Part shown: positions 46,831 to 58,977 of the stretch, in pieces | Numbering within the stretch: the first letter of the stretch is position 1 | Layout: each line of letters begins with the position of its first letter | Assembly (NCBI GenBank): GCA_928212115.1 | Contig: CAKMRJ010003334.1 | Location: forward strand, 33,485,474-33,549,473 | Direction of reading: 5' to 3' | DNA: 64,000 nucleotides | DNA from: Lactuca virosa | Taxonomy: Eukaryota > Streptophyta > Magnoliopsida > Asterales > Asteraceae | Made by a program: the position numbers and the translations under genes | Notes under the pieces: model-generated | Seen by the model: only the letters and a program-made list of their open reading frames with translations | Told to the model about the DNA's origin: nothing | Database searches by the model: none

Positions 46831-49616
46831 ATGATGCCTCGATGGAGCAGGACACTGGCTAATATTTATAAAGTAGGGAAACAGAGTAAATCAGATATTC
46901 CTAGAGATCTGTATGCTCTTCCGTGCCGGCGAATTTCTAGGGTTGCAGCCGTTGAGGTGCCAGTAGCTTCAGATGAGAAATACAGTGGTGCTAAATCAGA
47001 GGTACTTCAATTCTCGATCGTTTCAGCTTTGTGTGTGTGTGTGTGTGTGTGTTTTTTTTTTGCCTGATACAGATCATAGTTTGAAAACTTCAATCTGCCG
47101 TATGAAACTGAGCTAAATTAGTCAAGCTTAAAAAACTATGATTTAATTTTGAAAATCTGGATATTCATATTACGAAGTACTCTTAAATTCTTAAGATTAT
47201 GGTTATGTGTTATCATGCGTAGTAACATTCAGGACTCAAAAGATCGTTTTAGCTGAATAGGACTCTTGTTTTGGGTCCAAACCAAAGTGACACCAGTAGT
47301 AACTTTTACTGATTACCTGTTGAGGAGTTATGTTTTTACAAGTAAATCATTAAGCATGTGATTTATGTATCTCTGCAATTGCATGCTGCCAACTTGATTG
47401 CTTGGTGATGATTAATTCCATTCCACAGGTAAATCTGAATAAGTTGTTCCGTGCTAAGCCTTGTTCTTTAGCCTTGCCACCTGGATCTGCTCTGAGGATT
47501 GAGGAGCCTAACTATGAGGGTCTCCGCCAATTTCTCCTCAAATTGATGCTGTTTTATAGCAAACAGAGCAAGTCTATTCGAGCAGCAAATGTCATTTATC
47601 GCCGTGTTATATCTCAAGTGGATAAACCTGCCATTTATGATGGTTAGTCTTTTATTCTTCTTACTAATAAAGAATATGATACTCTTCATTGTATACAAGT
47701 TCATTAGGCTGAGTGGCCTATAATATAGTCAAAACTAGTCCTTATCAACCCTTTGCTATAGCTACCTCCACATGTATGTCTGCATTAGGTCCACGAAATC
47801 GAACTTCTAAACAAAATTAGTTATGGTAGGATTGATTCATAGCTTCAGTTAGGCTGATGCCTGAATATATTGTATGTATATGCTTAGACAATGCTTAATT
47901 CCTGAATCTATTGTTTGTATTGACATTAGACTTTGTTTCTGTTGACCCAGAAATATTTTGCATACAAAAATAAACTTCAATTTCCATGCTATGAGAAATA
48001 AGACTGTTTAGTGAATTCCACAAGTGTACAGGGTTACCACAAGTAATATAGTCTTGGGAAAGACTGAATATCATACACAATGGAAAAAGATTGTGAAATA
48101 TAACGTGATGTGAATATTCATGATTATGGTTCTCATAAATATTTTACAATAATGAAAGTAAAATCTAACAGACAATTCAAAGAATGACAATAACACCAAA
48201 ATCAAGAAAGCCCCCCTTTTCGATGATAAAACTATATCTTCTTCAAGCTTCTACTCCTTATGTGCTCCAATTGAACTTCAGTGTGATAGATCATATGAGA
48301 GAAATGCCCATTGAAATGAACTCATTTAATTCAATTTTAATCATCAAATGACAACTATGAGTTCCAACTACTAAACACACACATTCAGATATACATGTAT
48401 TTATGTTCAAGTTCAAATTAAGACGAAACCTAACCTTTAGGGACAAAATTAACAATTAAAGCAGAATTAGGGGTCACAAAATGATCACTAAGATGGCCAT
48501 AGATTAGTTAAAAAGCTGTTCATGGTTGTATGGATTCCTTGTTTGACTTTTGTAGTGATGTGTGATTGAATCAATATAATGTGAAGAAGTGTTATATATC
48601 TACAATGCCCATAATGAAGAACAAATAGAGGAATCTTATGGATCAAAGTCATACTTTGCTTTGTTTTCTTAAGATACATAAATATCATAGTTTCAATTGA
48701 TAATTTTTTTTTTTACCTTGAGATGCAGTTTTTAGCTTGGAGAAAGCGTTTAGAACAAATTTCTCCATGCTAGTAGTACACATGTGGCTCTGTTTGCGTC
48801 GATTGAAAGCAGAAGGAAAAGAAGGTGTTGAATTGGGGCAATATGTCTATGAAATCTACAATCATGATTTAGAGATGAGAGTTTCAAAAGCAGGGGTTAG
48901 TAATTAGTGTAGTAGTCATCTCTTTCTCTTTCGGCTATTAATTCTCTGATTTAGATATTCCTTCTAGTCAAAAGTGAAGGACTTTTTGGAGTAATTATTA
49001 TTATTTTTTTTTTTTGTTTAGGTTAATTTGCTGTTGTCTAAATGGATGAGGGAGTTGGAAAAAGTATTCTATGGAAATATTGTTGCTTTTGATACTGCCA
49101 TGCTTCCAGAAGCTAAACAGGATGACTTGCAGACTGCAATATGGAAGTAAGATTTTTTTTTTCATGTCATCCAAACAAATATAATTGTTCTGGAAATTGA
49201 TTACATGTTATATGTTGTATAGAAATGTCTTTCTTGAAGATGGTTCATCGAAGCTAGATGCTGCTTCATCACCAGCTGTCATGGTATTAATTATTCTTTT
49301 ATTTATTTATTTTTCATCCATTAACCTGATTATTCTTATTTCTCATCTAAAAAACATACATACAAATACAATGTAATGCTGTTTGAAAATTTGCAGGCTT
49401 TCACAAGATATGTTAGGCGAGAATGTACTTGCTTGTCATTAACAGGTATGCAGATTGATTGTTTGGTCAAATGTCTAAAATGCCCTTTAACGAATGAGTA
49501 CAACATATGGACTAACAATATAAAAGTTAGTAATATTAGATTGTTGATGTGCAGATAAAGAAGCTATGTTCTCTGGCAACTTCTTGTTCACCTCTCTTGA
49601 AAACACAAAACCTTAA
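46831..49616 (+). CDS. UQCC1: Ubiquinol-cytochrome c chaperone (CBP3/UQCC1 family), mitochondrial
   Basis: Assembly factor for respiratory complex III. In yeast, Cbp3 binds the mitoribosome and newly made cytochrome b; UQCC1 is the animal counterpart. Seven exons: 46831-47001, 47429-47642, 48729-48895, 49022-49146, 49223-49283, 49397-49445, 49555-49616; all introns GT-AG, 849 nt in total, 282 aa plus TAA. The N-terminus (MMPRWSRTLANIYKVGKQSK) is Arg/Lys-rich without early acidic residues, as in a mitochondrial presequence. The chaperone domain runs from about residue 110 to 270, with FRTNFSMLVVHMWLCLRRLK, ELGQYVYEIYNHDLEMRV, LEKVFYGNIVAFDTAM and FTRYVRRE. A second ATG follows directly (46834) and could also serve. 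Intron 2, about 1.1 kb, is the longest. Confidence 0.94.
47031..47051 (+). repeat. (GT)n microsatellite in UQCC1 intron 1
   Basis: About ten GT units followed by a T run, 30 bp inside the first intron. Likely polymorphic. Confidence 0.95.
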
Positions 49617-51056
49617 CTTTATTTGTTTTTCAGAGCTGTCAAGGCTTTTTTTTTCCTTATATGGATAATACATAAACAGTCTCTTTGAATAAATATTTGT
49701 TTTTGTTTTTTCCTGACACAAAAAAAAAGCTCCATTATTGGCGTGAGGAATCCACAAAATGAAAATCATAAATTCAACAGCCATTTTGCTGGTTTTAAGT
49801 TAATTTGGGACTAAAACGTAAATTAAACCAAAATTTTGGGACTTTACTGAAGATTTTCCTATTTTATATATACAATGTGGCTGGCTCTTGTTTTTGTTTG
49901 TTATATTATATTATGATTGTTATATGATAATATGAACTAAAAAATCTGAGATTATTTGTTTTTATTTAAGAAAATGAAACTAAAGAAATACAAGTGTTGT
50001 TTTGCATTTCAAACCCCGGTCTCAGCCATTTGAGCTCATGATCTATAGTTGTAGTTGCTTTATAAAATGCTGTAATTAACAGATAGAATTTAGCTAAAAC
50101 AGTTACGAGACTAGAGGGTAATTCTGTCATTGATTATCTATTTCAAAAGCTTCCCTTATTAATAGTTTATATTGTAATTAGGGGTGACAAATCGGGCAGT
50201 CATGTCGTGTTTTTAGATGACACGGCATGGTACGATATTTTTTATATAACACAAAAGCGACAATACACGATATCGTGTTTTATTTTACTCACTTGAAAAT
50301 GACCCCGTGTTTTAGTTTATTTAATTTAAAGTTAATCTTAAAAAACACGATAAACATGAAAACACGATAAAACATGTTCATATCGTGTCAATTTCGTATC
50401 GAATCTTGAACACAAACACGATACCACACGGCGTCAGTTTCATGATTGTAATCTTGTTAAATATTAAGCAATTATAAATTTCGAAGAATCTCTAAAGCTC
50501 AACAAAACTACAATAATAGAGATTCTAAAATCAATTCAAGTGGCATGAAATGCAACATGGGAATGGTGATATAACATACATTATTTATGATTAGAAGAAT
50601 ATCCGCGTAGTGTGCATAATATAATCAGGGCCGTTCCAAACATATTTGGGACCCGGGACAAAAACAAAATTGAGGCCCTTCAATTACTAGAAATTTGCAT
50701 GACCGCTAAATTCGATAAATAATTGATTGTTAAGATATGAACCGAGTAACTAATTACTTTTAACCGAATGGTTTACAAATTTGTTATTGTTACGTGAAAA
50801 AAGGTTATATATAAACTAATTACACAAATTTAAATTAAAATTTTAAAAGCAAATCTTAATGATAAACTTGAATCCGAACATTTTAATGAATTAAAATCTC
50901 TATCCAACTAAACTAGATAAAATGTGTTGTGTAATGTATTTGTTAAAATATATTTCTAAAAAGATATAATAATAAAAGTAATCTTAAGTATTATTTAAAA
51001 AGATCTTTATGTTTACAAATAAAAATGAGGTAGAGAAATAATACAGAAGAGTGATA
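49617..51056. other. UQCC1 3' flank and AT-rich intergenic DNA
   Basis: Holds the UQCC1 3' UTR and transposon debris. A phrase near 50498-50535 is shared with 12215-12255. Around 50630 CAGGGCCGTTCC and GGGACCCGGGAC look like a DNA-transposon end without a visible partner. No gene is supported. Confidence 0.45.
50182..50445. repeat. Probable remnant of a hAT-like MITE
   Basis: Begins TAGGGGTGACAAATCGGGC, similar in style to the ends of the hAT element at 27819, and has CACGATA/TATCGTG words arranged as an imperfect inverted repeat. No right terminal repeat or target duplication was identified. Confidence 0.4.
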
Positions 51057-51065
51057 TTAAATATT

Positions 51066-51330
51066 GGGCTAATTACTAATCTAGCCAAATTAAGGGGGTA
51101 ATTAGCAATTTTTAGCCAAAAATTAGTAGATGGCCAAAAATAGTCCACGAAACCGTAGGTTTCGAGATTCGCCTACTGTTTCGCAATTTCGTCTACTGTT
51201 TCGCGTTTTGTATAAAAAAAAAATTCATTTTTCACATACAAAACCGTAGGTATTATATAACCTACGGTTTTCTCTCTAATAAGTACGGTTTCCCAAACCG
51301 TAGGCTACGGTTTTGGGGAAAAAAGCAACG

Positions 51331-51362
<32 letters not shown>

Positions 51363-52101
51363 CTACTATTTTGTCCAAAAAAGTAATGTTTTTTTTTTTT
51401 GGGAAACCTACGGTGTACAAGTGTTTACTGCACAAAATGTGCAGTAAATGCTTGTACACCGTAGGTTTCCATAAAACCTACGGTTTCGTTTTTTTTTTTT
51501 TTTAAATACACGATTACAAAATTAACATAATTCCGATCCTATTGAATCGATTTAAAAAAAAAAACGAAAAAAAAAAAATAATTTCCGTACGGTTCATACG
51601 AAACCGTAGGTGTACAAGTCGACAATGCACAATCTGTGCATTGGGCACTTGTACATCGTAGGTTTCGTATGAAACCTACGGTTTTATATTTTTTTTTTCG
51701 TTTTTTTTCAAAAAAAATGTAACCACATATATAAAACCTACTCCTAATCACAAATACGGTAAAATTTTGATGAAAAGTAGACAAACCTGGTTGTTCTTCG
51801 AGTGCTCAATTGAGAGAAAAAAATAGGCAAAACAAAGAAAACAATAGACAAAATGACCTAATCTGAAAAAAATTTCTTTATATACTTTGGGCTAATGGGC
51901 CACGAAAAAGTAAACGGGCCCATGATACAGTAGCCCATTAGCACAAAACAGTAGTTTTCTCAATAAAATAGCAGTCAAAGGCGTTGACCGTAGTCAACCC
52001 TAAGTTGACTACGGTTTTGTGGGCTATTTTTGGCTAATTGGTATATTTTGGCTATTTTTTGATAAGTGATTAAGAAAAATGGCTAGATTAGTAATTTCCC
52101 C
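51066..52101. mobile_element. Foldback element C (Mutator-like), 1.04 kb, with 9-bp target duplication
   Basis: TTAAATATT flanks both ends (51057-51065 and 52102-52110). Terminal repeats are GGGCTAATTACTAATCTAGCC and a near-complement ending GGCTAGATTAGTAATTTCCCC. The interior is a mosaic of CCGTAGGTTTC/GAAACCTACGG words and two hairpins with a GTACAAGTG/CACTTGTAC-type frame (about 51416-51465 and 51610-51655), plus T-rich tracts. No coding frame. The 9-bp duplication supports the Mutator superfamily. Confidence 0.88.
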
Positions 52102-52391
52102 TTAAATATTAACCGTAAACACAAAGATTATGATGATGGAGTCATCCTAAATAAGAAAGAACCGAAACATCCTTTTTAATTCAGATTAGATGTACTATTA
52201 TTAAAGAGAATGAAATGTTTCATTAAATGTTACATGTAATTATACTAATTCAAATTTCTTTACTTTGACCATTATGATAAAATAATGTATTATAACAGTT
52301 TATTTGACATTAAAATTAATTCAAAGGGGTTAACTCCCATAAAAGTAAACTAAAAAGAAAAGGAATTAAACAACTGGAATAAATAGTAGGA

Positions 52392-52692
52392 TGTTATTAA
52401 ATATTAGTTTGCGAATGACCATTGGATTCTCTATTTCTTCCATAACTCTCCATCATTATTTAGTATTATTAACAACTATTTCAATGTGTTTTATGACTGT
52501 AATAATGCACCATCATAATGTGCGTTAATATTATAACTCACTTTTCATTTTATTTTGGTAGTATAAATAATGAACTATATGTATTAGAAAGTTTGATGAT
52601 TTCATCACTAGTATTGGAATAAAAGCTCTCTACACTCTTATATCTTTCTTTACTCTATAATTTATCTAGTTATTTGATCATATTTTATAACA
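52392..52692 (+). repeat. Putative 5' LTR of the decayed copia element
   Basis: Bounded by TGTTAT and ATAACA (inverted hexamers, TG...CA). A TATAAATAAT at about 52561 could be its promoter. The end is supported by the following primer-site-like sequence; the left border is an inference. Confidence 0.55.
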
Positions 52693-54560
52693 CGTTATCA
52701 ACACGACTCTACCATAGAGCTCTAACTCCTTATCACTCTTGTCATTTTCAGAGAAATATGAATATTCACAAAAGAAACGAGGAAGATATATGTTTTGCAG
52801 ACATTGCAACAACACATAATATTTTTAATAATGAAAAATATTTTGCTTACTTGTCAATTGGAGAAGCAAATGTTAATACAATAATGGATAGTGCAAAAAT
52901 GATTGAAAGCTCGGAAAAGCGAATATAGTATTACCACAAGGGACAATAATTACAATTAGCGATGCATTATTTTCATCCAAATCACCAAGAAATTTATCAA
53001 GTTTTAAGGATATTTGGTCTAACAGATATCATGTTGAAACAATTAATGATGATAATAAAGAGTATCTCAATATTACAAAAATGATATCGAGTAAGAAAAG
53101 TCTTTTGGAAAGATTACCCGTATTGTCCTCCGGATTGTATTATACAAATATTAGAATGATTCAATCTCATGCTATTGAAAATAAAAGGTAAGATAACACC
53201 TTCAAAGTTTGGCATGACTAGTTGGGCCATCCTGGATCAATTATGATGCGTAGAATAATTGAAACTTCAAGTGGTCATTCCTTGAAATACCAGAAGATTT
53301 TTCAAGCTAATGAATTGTCTTGTGCTGCATGCTCTCAAGGAAAATTAATTTCCCGTCCATCATTGAAAGTCCTAGTTTCTTAGAAAGAATTCAAGGGGAT
53401 ATATGTGGACCAATTCATCCGCCGTGTGGACCATTTAGATATTTTATGGTTTTAATTGACGCGCCAACTAGATGGTCACACGTGTGCTTGTTGTCTAGTC
53501 GTAATCTCGCTTTTGCAAGATTACTTGCACAAATAATCCGCCCAAGGGCACATTTTCCCGATTACCCAATTAAGGAAATTCGACTTGACAATGCTGGAGA
53601 ATTTACATCGCAAGATTTTAATGACTATTGCATGTCGATTGAGATAAGTATTGAACATCATGTTGCACATGTTCATACGCAAAATGGTCTTGCTGAGTCG
53701 TTAAGCAAACGCCTTCAATTAATTGCAAGACCATTACTAATGCATTCTAAACTTCCTACATCGAAATGAGGACATGCAATTTTACATGCAACATCACTTT
53801 TACGCATCAGGCCAACTAGTTATCATAAGTTCTCCCCTATTCAACCGGTTTGCGGTCATGAGCCAAATATTTCCCATCTAAGGACATTTGGATGTGCAAT
53901 TTATATACCCATTTCTCCACCCAACCGCAAATAAATGGGTCCTCAAAGAAGAATGAGAATTTATGTTGGATATGAATCTACATCTATAGTAAAATATTTA
54001 GAACCATCAACTGAAGATTTATTTACAGCTAGATTTGATGATTGTCATTTTGATGAATCGGTTTTTGCAACATCAGGGGCAGAAATAAAGAAGCCGGAAA
54101 ATAAAATCTCTTGGAATGAATTATTATTTTCAATTTTAGATCATCGTTCAAGTTAATGTGAACTTGAAGTGAAAAAGATAATTCATTTAAAAAATGTAGC
54201 AAATCAATTTCCAAATGCATTTACTGACCCTAAGAGAGTAGCAAAGTCTCATGTACCTGCTGTAAAATTGATATCGCAGAAGGAAAAAAATACAAGTGCA
54301 AATGAATCTAAGGCACGCCTGAAGCGTAGAAGACCAACTAATTGCCAAAGATAAAAATCATCGAAAATGAAAGGGAGCAAAAATAATTGATGGTCCAAAA
54401 AAGAAAACAAAATCTCTTGAAAAGATTAGTGAAGCACTGAAAGAGCCCAATGACATAACAAAAGAAATCGAGGTACCTGAAAATTATGAAAAATGAAGAG
54501 ATCTCAATAAATTATATCATGACAGAAATAATATGAAATCGAAATAAAACAGATGTCGAC
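52392..54560 (+). mobile_element. Decayed Ty1/copia retrotransposon (Ale/Retrofit-like), 3'-truncated
   Basis: A putative 5' LTR of about 300 bp (52392-52692, TGTTAT...ATAACA) is followed directly by CGTTATCAACACGACTCT, a primer-site-like sequence seen in this copia type. Gag is missing; the frame resumes at a degenerate protease (ADIATTHNI, about 52800). Integrase pieces follow: LGHPGSIMMRRIIE and ELSCAACSQGKLISRPS (53222-53360), then LERIQGDICGPIHPPCGPFR (53380-53440), LDNAGEFTSQDF and HTQNGLAESL (about 53585-53700), and GPQRRMRIYVGYES (53938-53980). Several stops and shifts occur. It ends before reverse transcriptase, and no 3' LTR was found. Confidence 0.82.
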
Positions 54561-55056
54561 GATAATTCTCTCACCTATTACTTCCTTCTTCCCCAATCAA
54601 CAACACAAATAATCCATATTTTTTAACCCTCCAAACCTACACAATATTTAAAAAAAATATCAAACATGATTTTTTTTGGGTTCGGTTTGGTCCCTAAATA
54701 AGGAATTTTTGTATTATTTATGGAATTTAAACCAAAAATGTTCTTTGTATTGCAATTTATTGTGAGCCAACATATTAGCTTTGAAGGGACATATTTATTT
54801 TTCTTCCAATGTCAACAAAAAAGTAATGGTCTAAGTTAAACCATACACATACCATCATATATTCATATACGTTTTTGTGAGACTATAATTACATATATAA
54901 GCCTTGAGGGGACATATTTATCTAATTTTATTTTAAAAAAATTACCAGTGTTACCTTACAATGGATTTCAACGTATATAAATTATGAAAATATCTTAATT
55001 TCAAGTTTCAATAACAACTAATATCTAATAATTAATTTCAAGTTAAAATTTTTTTT
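54561..55056. other. AT-rich spacer between the decayed copia element and a MITE
   Basis: No recognisable gene or repeat; short frames only. The right end of the copia element may be decayed beyond recognition here. Confidence 0.4.
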
Positions 55057-55298
55057 TACTGAAATCATCCTTGGTCTCTAACTTTTTTTTTTGCACTCGG
55101 ATCGTCCCAATGGTTTGATTTTGTTGCGTTTTTCGTCCCTATGGTTTGGTCAAAATTGCACATTTGATCTCTAGCTTTATGTATGTAAGGGACGAAAAAC
55201 GCAACAAAATCAAACCATAGGAACGATCCGAATGCAAAAAAAAAAAGTTGAGGACCAATAATGCAATTTTGACCAAACCATAGAGATGATTTCAGTAA
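55057..55298. repeat. Foldback MITE of about 240 bp
   Basis: TTACTGAAATCATCC at the left and its close complement (AGATGATTTCAGTAA) at the right. The arms continue with TTGCACTCGGATCGTCC and ACGAAAAACGCAACAAAATC type words on both sides of a centre near 55175-55185. Non-coding; target duplication not resolved. Confidence 0.75.
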
Positions 55299-56818
55299 TT
55301 TACTTTAAAAAAAAACTTGTTTCAATAAAAAACAAATAATAACCAGGTGATAACCTTAATCAAATAAACCAAAATTTTAATTTTTAGTTTTCAAGAAAAT
55401 GAGAAATAAATGAAATAACCGTAAAAACTTGTTTAATTGTTTAATGCTTACTTGTTCTATTCGTGCAGGTTGTTTCAAATCACAAACATCTAACTTTCTT
55501 TTGAAATATATACCAAAGGCAACCTGGAATGAAAGACTTCAACAAAAACTTTATTTCAAGTTTCAAAAAATATAACAATATATTTCAACAAAAACTTGAA
55601 CACATTATAACTAGGGTACAATGCAAAAATGACATCAAGTTTTCAAAAAATAGTAATTTTAACACTATATTTTCATTTTGTTTTAACGTTGGCCATTTGA
55701 CCGGGCATCCCAGTTGTCAACTAACATGACATGATAATGTGGTGCTCACATAGGATGATGATGATGTGACATTTTTGATGACATTAATTTTTGGGTGTCA
55801 AAATTAAATAATAAAATAAAATGTAGGGATTTAATTGAAAAATAAAGACAGTTTCAAAATCAACTTTTCTAAAAAATTATTATCCTTTGTGCAATTTTCC
55901 TTTATTAAACATAATAATCAGAACCTCTTAAAGGGTTGGAAACCTTTTGTGGGCAAGCTTTTGGAGAAAGACAACATAACAAAACTGACGTCTACACATG
56001 CACTGCCATAATCTCGTTGCTATTAGTTCGTATTTCAATATCCATATCCTGGATTTTCCTCGACAAATTCCTTGGCTATGAGCGTTTGATCTAAAATGAA
56101 GCACATAAATACTCTATCATTTTTATTCCATCTATATTTTCTAGTGCAATTGTCAACCCTCTAGTCAAATTGCTTCAATCATAGAGCCTCACGACGTTTA
56201 ATTTTTCAAAATGGTTATATTTGATGTAGATGGTGTTATATTTTAAAATTTCATCGTTGTGTAAGAATGTTTGAGTGATTTTTTCCATGAACACACTTGT
56301 AAATATGAAAAACTTCTAGTTAGTTGCATTTCTTGGAAATATTTGAGGGATAGCACGAACTACCCCGAGCTCCCACTATCTTCCGCCCCTAGATGTATCT
56401 CAAGACTCAGAATAGCCTAAGAAATTGAAATGGTTGAAACTATGAAAGTTGCAATTGCTAGAGAGCCGAATATCGTTTCTTTGATTTAAATAATACATAT
56501 CTATAAGTTGTATTAATTTTAGATCATTTACCAAAAAATAAAATGATTGATGTGTGTAACATGATTTTTGTAAAAAATTTAAAACTTATGCAAAATAACA
56601 ATGAGATAGTTAGAATAAAAGTAACTTAAAAAAAATCAATGGCTTACAATCTTTAAATTATCTTATTAAAAAACTATGTTATTATTTTTATAATACTTTT
56701 TGTTAATAACGGAAAAGTTTGGAAAATGATGCAACCCACTTGATATAGTATTGATTCAAATCCAGTTTTACTTACACACATATTACATGTTTCTTTTATT
56801 TAAACAAAGGAAAAAAAT
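55299..56818. other. AT-rich intergenic DNA without supported genes
   Basis: Only short frames occur and no splice-connected coding was recognised. No clear repeats were noted apart from simple A/T runs. Confidence 0.4.
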
Positions 56819-56945
56819 GAAGTTTTTATAGAGTAAACTACTGTGGCTGTGCCCCATCGATCACATAATCGATGATCTGCGAAGAAGTTTTTATAGAGTA
56901 AACTACTGTGGCTGTGCCCCATCGATCACATAATCGATGATCTGC
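56819..56945. repeat. Recent 65-bp tandem duplication
   Basis: A 62-bp stretch starting GAAGTTTTTATAGAGTAAAC is repeated exactly 65 bp later (56819 and 56884). Identity indicates a recent slippage or duplication event within the foldback arm remnant. Confidence 0.85.
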
Positions 56946-57009
56946 TGAGGTGTAAACGGGATGCATCGATGGTAGCCCCCTAACTCATTAAAAAATGATA
57001 TATAGAAAC

Positions 57010-57600
57010 ACCTACTTCACATAACGAAGTTTTTATAAATATGTATATAAAATAAATATATATTTTTATAAATAGGTATTTTGAATATAAATTGTTTTTT
57101 GAATTTTTTTATATAAAAAAGAGGTTTTTTATGTGAATTTGTTTTGTATAAATATGATTTTATACGATGAAAAACCATATTTGAAACATGTACTTTATAT
57201 AAAAACGTATATAAACACGTATTGTATAAAAATATATACAAACACGTTTTTATAAAAAAAATATACAAAAACCTATTTCCCATAACTACGTTTGATAAAT
57301 AGGTATTTAAATTAAAAAATATTTTTTAAATAGGTATTTTGAAAACAAAAATGTTTAAAAAAAGGTTTTTATATATAAAAAAGAAGGTTTTTATGTGAAA
57401 ATATGTTTTTTTTATATAAATACGATTTTAGATAGCAAAAAAACATATTTGACACAAAATTTCGAAAAAAAAAAGATTTAAAAAACAGAATTTTGGGTGA
57501 ATTTGTAACAAAATTTTGAAATCTGGGCCAAAAGTGTAAATTTTGGACCAAATTTGTAATAAAATTTAAAATCTGGGCTAAAATTGTAATTTTTGAAAGT
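57010..57600. repeat. AT-rich direct duplication (about 260-bp spacing) and short TCTGGGC repeats
   Basis: Phrases such as ATAAATAGGTATTTTGAA, AAAAAGA(A)GGTTTTTATGTG and ATATAAATACGATTTTA occur in two copies about 265 bp apart. At 57490-57600 a smaller repeat with AAATTTGTAA and AATCTGGGC(C/T)AAAA occurs twice to three times. No gene. Confidence 0.6.
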
Positions 57601-57949
57601 AGGATGACCTGTTGAGCGGTTAAAAGGGTCAAAATGAATATAATTGACGGTTTTTTTGGGACTTAATTGAATAAAAAAACGTATAAGGACTAAATCGATT
57701 ATGAGGTCAAACATAAATGTTTTTGGAGTTTGCGTAATATATAATAATTATTTCATTTCATATGTTACCGTGTATATTACAATATATTTGTGACTAAGTA
57801 TGTTACCATTTTCGTAGTTTTGAGAAACTTGTGTGTGTTTGTGATAAAGTATATTGATATTTCTTGCATTTCTTCCGAAACAGGGTCTAAATGCAAAAAA
57901 TAGCAATGCACTTTCTTGTGCTTATCTAATATAGCCATATTAATTTAGG

Positions 57950-58652
57950 ACAAAATTACAAAAATGGTATTTGTGGTTTACCAAAAGTCACAAATTTAGT
58001 CCATGCTTATTTCTTTTGATGTAAATGGTCATCGTGGTTTGCAAAACTTGTACGAATGACCCTTTTTACTCACTTCGTCCATTTTCAGCCGTTAAGGCAT
58101 ATCACGTGCTGGGCATGTGATGGTATTTTGGTCTTTTCACATATAACAAGGACTAAATTCGTGACATTTGGTAAAGCACAAGGACCATTTTTGTAAGAAA
58201 AAATTTTGTAATTTATTTATTATTTATGTTTTTTGCGATTTTACATAATATAATGTAGTTTTCGGAAATAAAATCAAGATTGTTTGTAGCCTAGTAGTAT
58301 AAAGCTTAGGGTTAATAGTGGGAGGGGAGGAGGTCCCAAGTTCGAATTCTCCTCCCTTATTTTCTTGCAATTCTTTTAATTTAAGCCCAAATTAAAAAAT
58401 GGTCCCTATGGTTTATCAAATGTCACGAATTTAGTCCCTGTTATAGGTGAAAAGACCAAAATACCCTCACATGCCCAACACGTGATATGCCTTAACGGCT
58501 GAAAATGGACGACGTGAGTAAAAAGGGTCATCCGTTCAAGTTTTGCAAACCACAAGGACCATATACATCAAAAAGAATTAGCATGGACTAAGTTTGTGAA
58601 TTTTGGTAAACCACAGAGACCATTTTTGTAATTTTGTCCTAAATTTAATTTC
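57950..58652. mobile_element. Nested foldback element with roughly 265-bp arms enclosing a tRNA-like SINE box pair
   Basis: Arms at about 57950-58210 and 58385-58652 are complementary: for example TTAGGACAAAATTACAAAAATGG at the left against its complement at the right, and CCGTTAAGGCATATCACGTG against CACGTGATATGCCTTAACGG. The loop contains A-box- and B-box-like sequences. It interrupts the loop homology of the surrounding foldback-family remnant, so it is younger. Confidence 0.75.
58283..58360 (+). pseudogene. tRNA-like / SINE-head sequence with A and B boxes
   Basis: TAGCCTAGTAG at 58287-58297 resembles the Pol III A box and AGTTCGAATTC at 58339-58349 resembles the B box; their spacing of about 50 bp is tRNA-like. 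A full cloverleaf cannot be drawn convincingly, so this is a SINE head or tRNA relic rather than a working tRNA gene. Confidence 0.45.
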
Positions 58653-58977
58653 ACTTTCTTAGCGTTTTTCAATATAATTAAGTTTTATAGAAATAGAATG
58701 AAAATTAAATTAAATAAAGAACGAAAATGAAAGTAAAATGCTATATTAGACAAATATAATAAAGTACATTGCTATTTCTTGCATTTTTTTCCCCGGGGAT
58801 GAATTCAGTTAGTACTTTCATGTATGTCTAATATTATAGCATTATAATTTCATTTTATATTCTTAGCTTTTTTTAGTATAATTAAAAGTTACAGAAATAG
58901 AACTTAAATTAAATTACATAGATGATGAAAATGAAATTACATTGCTATATTAGAAAAACTAGAAAGGGTGAGCTTAC

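Larger units (their letters stand above)
56819..58930. mobile_element. Degenerate relatives of the 29154-30920 foldback family, with nested insertions
   Basis: 56819-56985 matches the arm block (GTGCCCCAT, GGTGTAAACGGGATGCATCGATGG). 57740-57950 and 58652-58790 match the loop of the element at 29154-30920 in inverted orientation (TATGTTACC..., TATTTCTTGCATTT). 58800-58930 is another partial loop copy. Between them lie AT-rich duplicated DNA (57000-57460) and a nested foldback (57950-58652). Boundaries are approximate. Confidence 0.55.

Noticed and set aside
58283..58360. Working tRNA gene
   Set aside because: A and B boxes are present but no acceptor stem or anticodon arm can be paired properly.
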